From positions 1-45,846 of the forward strand of contig CAZYEX010000089.1 in NCBI GenBank assembly GCA_964646605.1: a DNA stretch of 45,846 bases, read 5' to 3'. Position 1 is the first letter of the stretch. Each line of letters begins with the position of its first letter. The translations under genes were made by a program, and so were the position numbers. The DNA comes from SBAX01 sp964646605. GTDB lineage: Bacteria > Planctomycetota > Phycisphaerae > UBA1845. The notes beneath the pieces are model-generated. The model did no database searches and was not told the origin of the DNA. It worked only from the letters and a program-made list of their open reading frames with translations. This document shows positions 16,101-23,841 of this stretch, piece after piece.

Positions 16101-16669
16101 ACGGCGACTACGTCTACGTGGACGCCAACCCCGCGGACCGCCCCTACATCGGAGCGAAGCCCGACGACCCCTATTACAAGGTCGCGCGGTTGATGCTGCG
16201 GGCGGTGTACAACCCCGCCTACCCCTACAACGTGGTGATGATGAAACACGCTCCCTACATCGCCACGGAAAAGAGCGTCAAGGCCCACGAGACCCGCAAG
16301 GATGGGCGGGCCCTGTGCGAGGACGGATATCAGGCCAATCTGCGCTACGGCTCACAGCAGAGCGTGACACGAAACTGGCACATGCCCATGCACCAGACGG
16401 ACACCCTCTTTCACAAGAGCAAGGCCTTCATGGGCTTTCTGTTCGGCGGCGAGGCCGACAACCACGCGGTGAACACCGTGCCCAAGGAGACGTTGGTGCG
16501 GGTCACCAAAGCCGAGGACGGCGGACTGGGTGGCAAAGGGCTCTGGGCAGGCGCCACGACGGGCTTTTCGCCCGCGGCGGAGAACGAGGCCATGCGCCGC
16601 TACCTGGCCGGCGGATTCATCGGCGACTACCGCGACAGCAAGGGAAAAGCGGACGTATTCGAGGAATAA
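13172..16669 (+). CDS. nxrA: Molybdopterin oxidoreductase alpha subunit, NXR/periplasmic nitrate reductase-like
   Basis: A 1165-residue catalytic subunit of the type II DMSO-reductase family. The N-terminus has a Tat signal, TRREFLETGG with twin Arg at 10-11, so the folded enzyme is exported. The first Fe-S cluster site is FDWVCSPNDTHAC (Cys70, Cys78) plus Cys118; the preceding Asp may be the fourth ligand. Asp278 in TWHGDQTPGQP is the probable Mo ligand. YSDLYGN, KGWKEWADDGFPEL and the overall length recall nitrite oxidoreductase of Nitrospira and anammox bacteria more than NarG. Nitrite oxidation, nitrate reduction or another oxyanion are all possible. The ATG at 13172 was chosen for its GGGAG and a short Tat n-region; an ATG at 13136 overlaps the upstream stop. 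Confidence 0.82.
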   Translation: MVANTTGWTRREFLETGGAVLGAGALLGWPLRSLAFRPDIVNPLAFYPAREWEKIYRDQYRYDSVFDWVCSPNDTHACRVMAYVRNGVITRMGTQYNYQNYSDLYGNKASPNWNPRQCAKGYTFHRIVYGPYRLKHPIIRKGWKEWADDGFPELTPENKTKYKFDSRGSDVHLKIDWPSALKYIAKGYVSIAKRYAGEEGAKRLRAQGYPEEMIAEMGGAGTRTFKMRGGMGLLGVIGKYGLYRLNNSMALLDAHVRKVGPDQAKGGRNWSNYTWHGDQTPGQPWVHGLQNSDCDFNDLRFSKLIIMNGKNLVENKLPDSHWFIECMERGGRIVVIAPEYGAPSTKADYWIPIRPATDAALWLGVTRVMIDNGWYDKTFVKQFTDFPLLVRTDTLKRLRADEVFKDYKAGLSKEGPSFKVQGLTDEQYAKLGDRVVWDAKKNAPAALTRDDVGGRMAALGIDPALEGKWNLTLADGKEVEVTTLWSLYQVHLKDYDLDSVAEITHSPRQMIERLARDIWETTENGGPVAIHQGEGINHWFHATEANRAAYLPMMLTGNIGKFGAGVHGWAGNYKAALFQGSKIAGPGFKGWVAEDPFKPNLDEGAHGKDVPTHGYAKDEEPAYWNHGDRPLIVETPKEGRKVFTGKTHMPTPTKALHFTNVNLFNNAKHAYEMFKNVNPNIEMIISQDIVMTASVQYADFGLPANSWVEFEDLEITASCSNPFLQIWKGGIKPVFDSKDDLWMIANIAKAVGDEIGDKRFYDYFKFEHEGKRRIYIQRLLDACTTTAGYKLDDIMAGKYGTPGGALMLFRTYPRVPFWEQVHTDEPFHTDTGRLHAYADVPEAIEYGENFIVHREGTEATPYLPNVIVSSNPHVRPNDYGIPKEAEHWDHRTVRNIKMPWREVKQTRNFLWERGFSFYCLTPKTRHRVHSSWSNVDWHMIYDSNFGDPLRMDRRAPYVGEHQIHLNPQAARDLGINDGDYVYVDANPADRPYIGAKPDDPYYKVARLMLRAVYNPAYPYNVVMMKHAPYIATEKSVKAHETRKDGRALCEDGYQANLRYGSQQSVTRNWHMPMHQTDTLFHKSKAFMGFLFGGEADNHAVNTVPKETLVRVTKAEDGGLGGKGLWAGATTGFSPAAENEAMRRYLAGGFIGDYRDSKGKADVFEE

Positions 16670-16721
16670 GCCCGATCCGCCGCCCTCAGGCGGCGGGTCT
16701 GCGAGCCTAAGGAAGTCAACA

Positions 16722-17060
16722 ATGCCCTACGGCGACCCTGATGACACCGACCCCATGATCCTCAACGGCGTCCTGCTGAAAGAGGGGGAATCGCCGCCGC
16801 TGGAGGCCGTGCGCGACATGGCGGAGTGCTTCATCGACGAGTACGCCCGGCTGGGATTCGACGCCAACCGAATTTTGCACATGTTCCGAACCAAGGGCTA
16901 CGCGGGGCCCTACATGGCCGCGGAAATCCTGGGCGAAACCGAAATCCGTGAATTGGTGGACCTGGTGCTGGCCCGATGGGGCCCCCGCCGCACGAGCGAC
17001 CTCGGGCAGCGAAAGTCCAACGGACATTGGAGTTTGACCGTCTTGGACAACCAAGGCTGA
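16722..17060 (+). CDS. Small accessory protein of the NXR-like operon
   Basis: A 112-residue soluble protein without signal peptide. It opens MPYGDPDDTDPMILNGVLLKEGESPPLEAVRDMAECFIDEYARLGFDANRIL, with a helical core and no cysteines or known catalytic motif. I recall similar short proteins beside molybdoenzymes of this class, but I know of no assigned function. GGAAG lies 7 bases before the ATG. Its position between alpha and the haemerythrin, on the same strand with short gaps, points to a role in assembly or regulation of the complex; that is inference. Confidence 0.65.
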   Translation: MPYGDPDDTDPMILNGVLLKEGESPPLEAVRDMAECFIDEYARLGFDANRILHMFRTKGYAGPYMAAEILGETEIRELVDLVLARWGPRRTSDLGQRKSNGHWSLTVLDNQG

Positions 17061-17077
17061 CGCATAAGGAGCCGTGT

Positions 17078-17641
17078 ATGGGCTGTACATGCTCGATGAA
17101 AGAGACGAGTCCGATGCAGATCCTGAAGGACGAGCATCGCGTGATCGAGAGAGTTCTCGACGCCTTGGAGCGGCAACTCCCGCGGCCCGTCGACGCCGAG
17201 TTCTTTCGCAAGGCGATCGACTTTCTGCGCAACTTCGCGGACGGGTGTCACCACGCCAAGGAGGAGGACGAGTTGTTCCCCGTCCTGGAGAGCGCCGGCA
17301 TTCCCCGCGAGCACGGACCCATCGGCTGCATGTTGGACGAACACGAGAGGGGGCGGACCCTGGTTCGGGGGATCGCCGAGAATCTCGACGCCGCGGCCCA
17401 GGGCGACGCCCAGGCGGCGTCGGCCCTGCGCTCTTGTGCCACAAAATACATCCATCTGTTGCGGGAGCACATCTTCAAGGAGGACACCGTGCTCTTTGTA
17501 ATGGCCGATCGGGTTCTGGGACCCGAAGAGCAGGCCTTGATGTGCCAGGCCTTCGAGCGCGCCGGCGGCGCCAAGGGGTGTTCGTCGAAGCATCGGCAAT
17601 ACATGGAGTTGGCGGAAGAACTGGCCCGGAGAGCGGCGTAA
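17078..17641 (+). CDS. Haemerythrin-like di-iron protein
   Basis: A 187-residue four-helix haemerythrin domain. The iron ligands are recognisable: His20 in DEHRVIERVL, the HHAKEEDELFP segment (58-68) giving HxxxE, His89 in DEHERGR, and HLLREHIFKED (126-136) giving the last His and Asp. The short N-terminal MGCTCSMKETS has two cysteines and is not a signal peptide, so the protein is likely cytoplasmic. Relatives bind O2 or NO, or sense them. AAGGAG precedes the ATG. Between the alpha and beta genes it could protect the Fe-S subunits or the chaperoned precursor from oxygen or NO, which fits the Rrf2 regulator; this is not shown. Confidence 0.85.
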   Translation: MGCTCSMKETSPMQILKDEHRVIERVLDALERQLPRPVDAEFFRKAIDFLRNFADGCHHAKEEDELFPVLESAGIPREHGPIGCMLDEHERGRTLVRGIAENLDAAAQGDAQAASALRSCATKYIHLLREHIFKEDTVLFVMADRVLGPEEQALMCQAFERAGGAKGCSSKHRQYMELAEELARRAA

Positions 17642-17668
17642 AGGACTCCAAACAGCGGAGGATTGGTC

Positions 17669-18946
17669 ATGCCCTCGGTATACAACTGGCAGCTCGGACG
17701 ACAGATGCGCTACCCCTATGAACAGGCGGCGCCCAAAGAGCAGTTCGCCTTCGTCATCAACATCAACCGTTGCATCGGCTGTCAGACCTGCACGATGGCC
17801 TGCAAGAGCACCTGGACCTTCGCCAAGGGTCAGGAGCACATGTGGTGGACCAACGTCGAGACGAAGCCCTACGGCGGATATCCGCAAAACTGGGACGTGA
17901 AGGTCCTCGATCTCCTGGAACAGGCCAATCCCGGCGGACAGCGCTGGCGCGGCGAAGCGGACCGCGACATTCGCAAGCCCTACGGCGAGTTCGCGGGAAA
18001 GACGGTTTTCGAGAACCCGGAGTTCGTGGCCCGCGGCGACCAGCCCAACCACGTGCTGGGCTATCTGCCCACCGATGAGGAATGGCGCTACCCCAACATT
18101 CACGAGGACGTCCCTCCTACCGGCCCGACCAAACCGATGGATTTCGGCGCCGGCGAGGACATCTCTGGGGATACCAAGCATCGGGCCTGGTTCTACTACC
18201 TGGCGCGGTTGTGCAACCACTGTTCGTATCCCGCGTGTTTGGCGGCTTGCCCGCGCAACGCCATCTACAAGCGGCCCGAGGACGGCATCGTGCTCATCGA
18301 CCAGAAGGAATGCCGCGGCTACCGCAAGTGCGTCGAAGCCTGCCCGTACAAGAAATCTCTGTATCGCGGCACGACCCGGACCAGCGAGAAGTGCATCGCC
18401 TGTTATCCGCGCATCGAAGGTCTCGATCCCGAGTGCGAGGGGATTCCGATGGAGACGCGCTGCATGGCCGCCTGCATCGGACAAGTGCGCATGCAGGGGC
18501 TGGTCAAGGTGAACCCGGACAATTCCTGGATCGAGGATCGGCAGAACCCGTTGTATTACCTGGTCCATGTGGCCCGCGTGGCGCTTCCGCTCTATCCGCA
18601 GTTCGGGACCGAGCCGAACGGATACTACATCCCGCCGCGATGGGTGCCGCTGCCATACCTCGAACAAATGTTCGGACCGGGGGTCAAGCAAGCCGTGGAA
18701 CGCTACCGCACGCCGGATCGCGAACTCCTCGCTGTGTTGCAGCTCTACCGGCGCTCCAATCAGATCATCGCCCGCTACGAAATGGAAGAAGGCCCCAAGG
18801 TCTACGAGACCACCCAGAACGGAAAGAAGTTCGAGATGTACAACGACACGGTCATCGCCTTCAACCGGGCGGGGAAGGAAATCTTTCGCACCGCGATCGA
18901 GGAACCCATCCACGTGCGGCCTGCGATACACGCCAATTCCATCTGA
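17669..18946 (+). CDS. nxrB: Iron-sulfur beta subunit, NXR/NarH-like
   Basis: A 425-residue electron-transfer subunit with four Fe-S cluster sites. The first cluster is CIGCQTCTMAC at 35-45, followed by KSTWTFAKGQEHMWWTNVETKPYGGYPQNWD, closely matching NxrB and NarH. The second group is CNHCSYPACLAACP, then CRGYRKCVEACPYKK, and finally CIACYPRIE and CMAACIGQ. In the CRGYRKC site a Tyr stands where a ferredoxin has Cys; NarH has Trp there and binds a [3Fe-4S] cluster. No signal peptide is present, so it should travel with alpha through Tat. GGAGGA lies 6 bases before the ATG at 17669. Confidence 0.88.
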   Translation: MPSVYNWQLGRQMRYPYEQAAPKEQFAFVININRCIGCQTCTMACKSTWTFAKGQEHMWWTNVETKPYGGYPQNWDVKVLDLLEQANPGGQRWRGEADRDIRKPYGEFAGKTVFENPEFVARGDQPNHVLGYLPTDEEWRYPNIHEDVPPTGPTKPMDFGAGEDISGDTKHRAWFYYLARLCNHCSYPACLAACPRNAIYKRPEDGIVLIDQKECRGYRKCVEACPYKKSLYRGTTRTSEKCIACYPRIEGLDPECEGIPMETRCMAACIGQVRMQGLVKVNPDNSWIEDRQNPLYYLVHVARVALPLYPQFGTEPNGYYIPPRWVPLPYLEQMFGPGVKQAVERYRTPDRELLAVLQLYRRSNQIIARYEMEEGPKVYETTQNGKKFEMYNDTVIAFNRAGKEIFRTAIEEPIHVRPAIHANSI

Positions 18947-18960
18947 TAGAGAGAAATTCG

Positions 18961-19755
18961 ATGACCATTCTTCTCGAAGATCCAACGGTAGTGGGTGAGG
19001 CGAGGGCCCGAAGCGCGCTCTATTCGCTGCTCGCTTGGGGGTGGCGATATCCGGATGAAGAAACGGTGACGACTCTCCGTGCCCTGCGGCAACGCTGCGA
19101 TGATCCGGAGATCTTGGGTGGGCTGGATGAAAACACCAGAAACGCCCTGGAGCTTTTCGCCCGCCGTTTGGACAATTTGGAACACCGCGGCGAAGGCCTG
19201 CGGCAGCGATATGCGGAACTGTTCGGCCACGCCGTGCGAGGGGCCTGTCCGCTCTACGAGCTTGAGTACGGGCAAGCGGAGATCGTTCAACAAGCAAGCG
19301 AACTTTCCGACATCGCCGGGTTTTTCACGGCCTTCGGACTTCAGTCCGCCGAAACCACCGCGGAGCGCGTCGATCATGTCGCCGTGGAATGCGAGTTCAT
19401 GTGCGTTCTGTGCGCCAAGTACGCCGCCGGAAGCCTGTCCAGATCGACGGAACTGACGGACTCCTGTTTTGACGCCCAGCGTTCGTTCCTGCGGGACCAT
19501 CTGGCTCGATGGTTACCCGCCCTGTGCTCGCGGGTGTCCAAGGCCGACGGCGAGGGAACCTACGGGGCGCTCGCTCGACTGGCCGCCGCCTTCGTGGAAT
19601 GGGAGTGTCATACCTTCGGCATTCAGGCCGGACCCGACTACATCGAACTCCGCGCCGCGGACTCCCAGGCCGACCGGGAGATTCAATGCGGACCCGCCGC
19701 GGGTCAACAACTGGTTCCGCTCACCATCGGCGGATCGGTCGCGGAGGAACCCTAG
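18961..19755 (+). CDS. TorD/DmsD-like molybdoenzyme assembly chaperone
   Basis: A 264-residue helical protein. ARARSALYSLLAWGWRYPDEETV near the N-terminus, RQRYAELFGHAVRGACPLYELEYG in the middle and VAVECEFMCVLCAKYA further on follow the TorD/NarJ family pattern. In the family the middle segment carries the Y-x-x-L-F and C-P-L-Y-E features seen here. Such chaperones bind the Tat signal and cofactor-free alpha subunit, help molybdopterin insertion and prevent early export. It starts 14 bases after beta and ends 3 bases before the next gene, so it is clearly part of the operon. Confidence 0.82.
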   Translation: MTILLEDPTVVGEARARSALYSLLAWGWRYPDEETVTTLRALRQRCDDPEILGGLDENTRNALELFARRLDNLEHRGEGLRQRYAELFGHAVRGACPLYELEYGQAEIVQQASELSDIAGFFTAFGLQSAETTAERVDHVAVECEFMCVLCAKYAAGSLSRSTELTDSCFDAQRSFLRDHLARWLPALCSRVSKADGEGTYGALARLAAAFVEWECHTFGIQAGPDYIELRAADSQADREIQCGPAAGQQLVPLTIGGSVAEEP

Positions 19756-19758
19756 AAC

Positions 19759-20754
19759 ATGCGTTTCGTTTACCATCCCGAGCTCGTTGAGCAGGTCGTT
19801 TTCCTCGCCGCACGGCGGAACGGGTCCTGGGAGTGCGAACTGCACGAACACATCGACCGGCTCTACGCCACGGCCGACCCCGAGCTTCGCAACCAGGCGT
19901 TTCGGGATGCCTATGCCCAGCGATTCTCGGCATGGGGTCTGGGCCGCGACGTGGAAGACGCCTTGGCACAACTGCCGACACTCCGAGAAATCACGCAGTG
20001 TGTGATCGTCCCAGCCGGACGCGGCAACAGCCAGCGCGTGGACCTTCTGTCGAAAGAGGTGGCCGGGCGTACGGAGCGAACGCTGTACGTCCAGCTTCGC
20101 CCCGAGACCGTGTTGGATCCCACGACCATCCGACCCTGGCTGCGAAGAGAGCTCTTGCACGTCGTGGACATGCTCGACGAGAAGTTCGGATATCGAGCCG
20201 ATGAGATGCCGGGATCATCCTGGGAACGAAAACTGCGTCAGGATCGCTACATGGTCTTGTGGCGCATGTATATCGCGGGTCGGCTGACCCGCGCCGGCTA
20301 CCCGGATGATCGCGAGCTGTCAGCCCTGCGTACCGCGTTCGGACGAGCGTTCATACATCAGGGGGCCCATCCGCCGACCGCCGCCTTCGAACGCGTGCTC
20401 CATGCCGACTCACTCACGCACGCCCAACTGTTGGCCTGGGCCATCGCGCCCCAGTCGCTCGTCGCCGGCGAATCGGCCTGTGCTGCGTGCGGACCGCAGC
20501 CCGGCGGATCGTGCCCGTTATGCGGTTTTCCGACTCACGATTGGTTCGATTTCGTCGACCAGGGCTCCGCCGAGTTGGCCGCCGCCATCGAGACGACCCA
20601 TGCCGCGTGGAATCGGGTCCAGGGGGCCTGCCGCCAGTGCGCGGAAACCTACGCCTATCGTTTCGGTCGTTCCGCGGGCGGGCCGCGTTTTGTCTGTATT
20701 CAGGGGGAAGAACATGAATCCGTCATCTCACCGCAAAGGTGCCTTATCGCTTAG
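19759..20754 (+). CDS. Unrecognised cysteine-containing protein of the NXR-like operon
   Basis: A 331-residue soluble protein that I cannot assign. The N-terminal 200 residues are helical and charged, without cofactor motifs. The C-terminal third holds CAACGPQPGGSCPLCGFPTHDWF and later CRQCAETY, a pattern fitting one or two zinc ribbons or, less likely, an Fe-S site. It has no signal peptide, so it would act in the cytoplasm, as the TorD-like chaperone directly upstream does. A role in maturation of the Fe-S or molybdenum subunits is a reasonable guess. Its end overlaps the start of the pentahaem cytochrome gene by 41 bases. Confidence 0.6.
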   Translation: MRFVYHPELVEQVVFLAARRNGSWECELHEHIDRLYATADPELRNQAFRDAYAQRFSAWGLGRDVEDALAQLPTLREITQCVIVPAGRGNSQRVDLLSKEVAGRTERTLYVQLRPETVLDPTTIRPWLRRELLHVVDMLDEKFGYRADEMPGSSWERKLRQDRYMVLWRMYIAGRLTRAGYPDDRELSALRTAFGRAFIHQGAHPPTAAFERVLHADSLTHAQLLAWAIAPQSLVAGESACAACGPQPGGSCPLCGFPTHDWFDFVDQGSAELAAAIETTHAAWNRVQGACRQCAETYAYRFGRSAGGPRFVCIQGEEHESVISPQRCLIA

Positions 20755-22561
20755 ACGAATCCTGACCACCCTTGGTCTGTTCGCCGTCCCGGCGCTTGCC
20801 CAGGTCGTGCCTCTGACCTTGGACGACTTTCACTTGTCCGGCACGCAAGTCGGAGACATCGCGCCCTCAGCGATCACTACGTCCGACAACTGCGCCGCGT
20901 GCCACGGGAACTTCGACCCGGCAAGTGAACCCTCCAACACCTGGCGCGGGAGCCTGATGGGCCAGGCCGGCCGCGACCCGCTCTTTTTCGCCCAGATGAC
21001 TACCGCCAATCAGGACGTCGCCAACGTCGGATACTTCTGCATGCGTTGCCACGTCCCGATGACGTTCGTGACTGAGCACGCGTACGACGTGGACGGGTCC
21101 ACGCTCGACGCCGTCGACCGCGACGGGGTGAATTGCCATTTCTGTCACAGTATGGTCGATCCGATCTATCAGCCCGGCATCAGTCCACCGCAGGATGAGG
21201 CCGTTCTCAGCGGTCTTGCGGATGTCCCCGCCGACTACGGCAACTCGATGTTCGTATTGGACCCCACCGGTCTGCGCCGCGGCCCCTACGCCGACGCCCA
21301 GCCGCCGCACCCCTTCGCTCAGTCCTCCTTTCAACGCCGCGGCGATTTCTGCGGCACCTGCCACGACGTCGGCAACGTCGCGGTCACGCGGCAACCCGAC
21401 GGGAGTTATCGATACAACGCCATCGACCAGGCCACCCCCACCGAAGACCTCGCCGACCAGTTCCCCCTGGAACGGACGTACACGGAATGGAAGCTCAGCG
21501 CCTTTGCCGACGGCGGGGTGGACATGGGCGGGCGGTTCGGCGGCGACGGCGCGACCGTCGTGAGCACCTGCCAGGATTGCCACATGCCCCGCACGACCGC
21601 CCGCGGGTGTTTCTTCGGTCCCGAAAGGAGCGACCTGGCCAAACACGATTTCGCCGGCGCCTCCGCGTGGGTCCTCGAGATCATTGGGCGACATTACGAA
21701 AACGACCCCGAGGTGGACCAGGCGGCGCTCAGCGAGGGACGAGCCAAAGCGATCTCCATGGTCCAGCGCGCCGCGTCCTTGGAATTGGAGCAAGGGTGCG
21801 GATCACTGCGCACCCGGGTGACCAACGAAACCGGGCACAAGCTCCCCACCGGCCACATCGAGGGCCGCCGAGTCTGGGTCAACGTCCAGTGTCTCGATGA
21901 GCAGGACAACCTCCTGCGCGAGTACGGCCGCTACGACCCCGCGACCGCCGAGCTGGATGCATCGTCCACGAGAATCTACGAGATGCATGTAGGCCTCAGC
22001 GAGTACGCCTCGTTCATCACCGGATATCCGGCGGGTGTGACCACCCACATGGCCCTCGCCGACGTGATCGAAAAGGACACTCGCATCCCACCAAGAGGGT
22101 TTGACAACGCAACCTACGCCGCTGCCGGCGCTCCCGCGGTCCCAACGGTCTATGCCGACGGGCAGCATTGGGATGATGTGGAGCTCTGGCTGCCCGAGGA
22201 CACGGCGAAAGTCACCGCCACGGTGTTTTACCAAACGGTCACGAAGCACTACATCGAAGCCCTACGCAATGCGAACCACACCGACCATTGGGGCGAGACG
22301 CTCTATCAACTCTGGTTGGATACGGATAAGGGCGCGCCCATCGAAATCGTCTCCCAGCAGATGGCGATCACGCCCTTCCAACGCGGCGACGCCAACGCCG
22401 ACGCCGAGGTCGACCTGACGGATTTCACCGACTTCTCCCGGTGTTGGAGCGGCCCGCAGTCCGCAGCCCCCGACGGTTGCCAGTGCGCCGATTTCGACGG
22501 CGACGGACGGGTTGACCTCTTTGATCTTTCTAAGTTCCAAGAGGCGTGCTCAACGCCGTGA
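20714..22561 (+). CDS. Secreted pentahaem cytochrome c with C-terminal dockerin repeats
   Basis: A 615-residue exported protein. A signal peptide covers about 1-30, ending in PALAQ. Five CxxCH haem sites are at 60-64 (CAACH), 109-113 (CMRCH), 141-145 (CHFCH), 213-217 (CGTCH) and 286-290 (CQDCH), a layout like cytochrome c554-type proteins. The middle (about 340-550) is beta-rich and unassigned. Residues 558-612 are two dockerin-type calcium loops, GDANADAEVDLTDF and ADFDGDGRVDLFDL, of the form common in planctomycete extracellular proteins. The likely role is to carry electrons to or from the enzyme outside the membrane, tethered through the dockerin. GGGGGAAG precedes the ATG, which lies inside the upstream gene's end. 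Confidence 0.85.
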   Translation: MNPSSHRKGALSLRRILTTLGLFAVPALAQVVPLTLDDFHLSGTQVGDIAPSAITTSDNCAACHGNFDPASEPSNTWRGSLMGQAGRDPLFFAQMTTANQDVANVGYFCMRCHVPMTFVTEHAYDVDGSTLDAVDRDGVNCHFCHSMVDPIYQPGISPPQDEAVLSGLADVPADYGNSMFVLDPTGLRRGPYADAQPPHPFAQSSFQRRGDFCGTCHDVGNVAVTRQPDGSYRYNAIDQATPTEDLADQFPLERTYTEWKLSAFADGGVDMGGRFGGDGATVVSTCQDCHMPRTTARGCFFGPERSDLAKHDFAGASAWVLEIIGRHYENDPEVDQAALSEGRAKAISMVQRAASLELEQGCGSLRTRVTNETGHKLPTGHIEGRRVWVNVQCLDEQDNLLREYGRYDPATAELDASSTRIYEMHVGLSEYASFITGYPAGVTTHMALADVIEKDTRIPPRGFDNATYAAAGAPAVPTVYADGQHWDDVELWLPEDTAKVTATVFYQTVTKHYIEALRNANHTDHWGETLYQLWLDTDKGAPIEIVSQQMAITPFQRGDANADAEVDLTDFTDFSRCWSGPQSAAPDGCQCADFDGDGRVDLFDLSKFQEACSTP

Positions 22562-22573
22562 GCCACGACACAG

Positions 22574-22596
22574 AGACCATCCGACGGAAGTGGTCT
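22574..22596. terminator. Weak hairpin between convergent operons
   Basis: AGACCA and TGGTCT pair around an 11-base loop in the 58-base gap between the convergent pentahaem cytochrome and topoisomerase genes. No T-run follows on either strand, so intrinsic termination is uncertain. Confidence 0.3.
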
Positions 22597-22619
22597 TGAT
22601 CCTATAGAGATAGCTCACC

Positions 22620-23747
22620 TCAATCCAGCCACTGCTTCTTGTCCTTCAGTTTCATGGGCACATATTCGCCGGTGAGGTACTCCAGGTCCTTGGAGATCAT
22701 GGCTTCGACTTCCATCTTGAAGCCGTTGGCCAGGAGCTTCTTGATCTCCCGCTGCCACTCGCGCTTTTTCTCGAACCACGGGTACTCGGCGATCTGTTTG
22801 CAGCGCTTGATGTCCGCCTGATCGAGTTCGATCTTCACGTCGTCGGAGAGACCGCAGCGTTCATAGTCGAAGCTGGAGACGCCGATGAACTTGGCGTCGG
22901 GGATGGCCATGCGCCGCGATTCATACGCCAGGTTGATCGAACCATGCTTGATGACCGAGTAAATGTAGTACCCCCACGGATCGTTATCCAGCAGCACGAA
23001 GACGGGCAGTTTCAGCTCCTCGTGCATTCGCCGCAGGAGACGTCGCATCCCGCGGGCCGGTTGACCGCCGCCGTGGGAGACGATGCATTGATGCTTCTCC
23101 CAGAAGCGGTCCTCATGAAACCGCCGCCAGACCGTGTCCTTTTCCACGTGTAGAACGAACTTCGCGCTGCACTTCTTGAACTGGACCACATCCGGTTCAC
23201 AGATGCTCGGAACGGCGTAACCCGCGCTGCCCATCGCGGCGCAGTCCAGCGTGCTGCCCGCATCGACCAGCGTCACGGGACCCACGAGGTTGCCGCGATT
23301 GGACGCGAAAACGTGCAGCTCCTCGCGCAAGGAATCGATGGCCACTTCCACGTCTTCGATGATGGGGTCCGACTCCGCTTGATCGTCGAAGGTCTTCTCG
23401 TTGGTGCCTTTGATGGTGTGCTTGGCGAGGTAGTAGATTTGCCGGATGCTGGCCGTCTTGCCGCGCTCGATGAGCTCCTTGCACTTGGACCCCACCAGCA
23501 GGGTTTGCATGAAGCGCTTGGCCTGGCCGTAGTTGAACAGACTCCGCGACTGCTTGGCGTCGCCCATTTCGACATGCCGCGTTCGTTCATTGAAGGCCAC
23601 GTTGGAGAGCACGCGCGCCGGGATCATCAGCTCCGGGTCGCGCTTCTGGAAGGCCATCTCCGCCACGGATTGGGCCAGCGTTTCCAACCTCGCCCCAGCC
23701 GCGCCGTTGCGCCTAGCCGACTTTGCCGCCTTGGTCGCTCTCGCCAC
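22620..23747 (-). CDS. top6A: DNA topoisomerase VI subunit A (Spo11-like)
   Basis: A 375-residue protein with the full Top6A layout. SIRQIYYLAKHTIKGTNEKTF holds the catalytic Tyr, the second Tyr at about residue 106, in the winged-helix (CAP-like) domain. The Toprim domain has Glu202 in VEKDTVWRRF and Asp254/Asp256 in LLDNDPWGYYIY, which bind magnesium. The subunit makes the double-strand cut; the ATPase subunit B is normally encoded beside it and is not seen in this window. A GTG at 23747 is preferred over a GTG at 23753 because GGAG is then 7 bases away. The gene stands alone, convergent with the respiratory operon and divergent from the next gene. Confidence 0.88.
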   Translation of the reverse strand: MARATKAAKSARRNGAAGARLETLAQSVAEMAFQKRDPELMIPARVLSNVAFNERTRHVEMGDAKQSRSLFNYGQAKRFMQTLLVGSKCKELIERGKTASIRQIYYLAKHTIKGTNEKTFDDQAESDPIIEDVEVAIDSLREELHVFASNRGNLVGPVTLVDAGSTLDCAAMGSAGYAVPSICEPDVVQFKKCSAKFVLHVEKDTVWRRFHEDRFWEKHQCIVSHGGGQPARGMRRLLRRMHEELKLPVFVLLDNDPWGYYIYSVIKHGSINLAYESRRMAIPDAKFIGVSSFDYERCGLSDDVKIELDQADIKRCKQIAEYPWFEKKREWQREIKKLLANGFKMEVEAMISKDLEYLTGEYVPMKLKDKKQWLD

Positions 23748-23841
23748 TTGCACACTCCTCCCCGCGAAACCCTTTCGCGGCCACGCGGATGGTCGCGTCC
23801 CACGGCGGCTGGGTCAATTGGGCGTATTGTAGAATTGCACG

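Noticed and set aside
14822..16288. 488-residue minus-strand frame opposite the alpha subunit
   Set aside because: Valine- and glycine-rich shadow of the alpha gene with no motif.
16910..19297. 795-residue open frame on the minus strand across the beta, chaperone and haemerythrin genes
   Set aside because: It is antisense to well-supported genes, and its translation has no domain. Long antisense frames are expected in GC-rich coding DNA.
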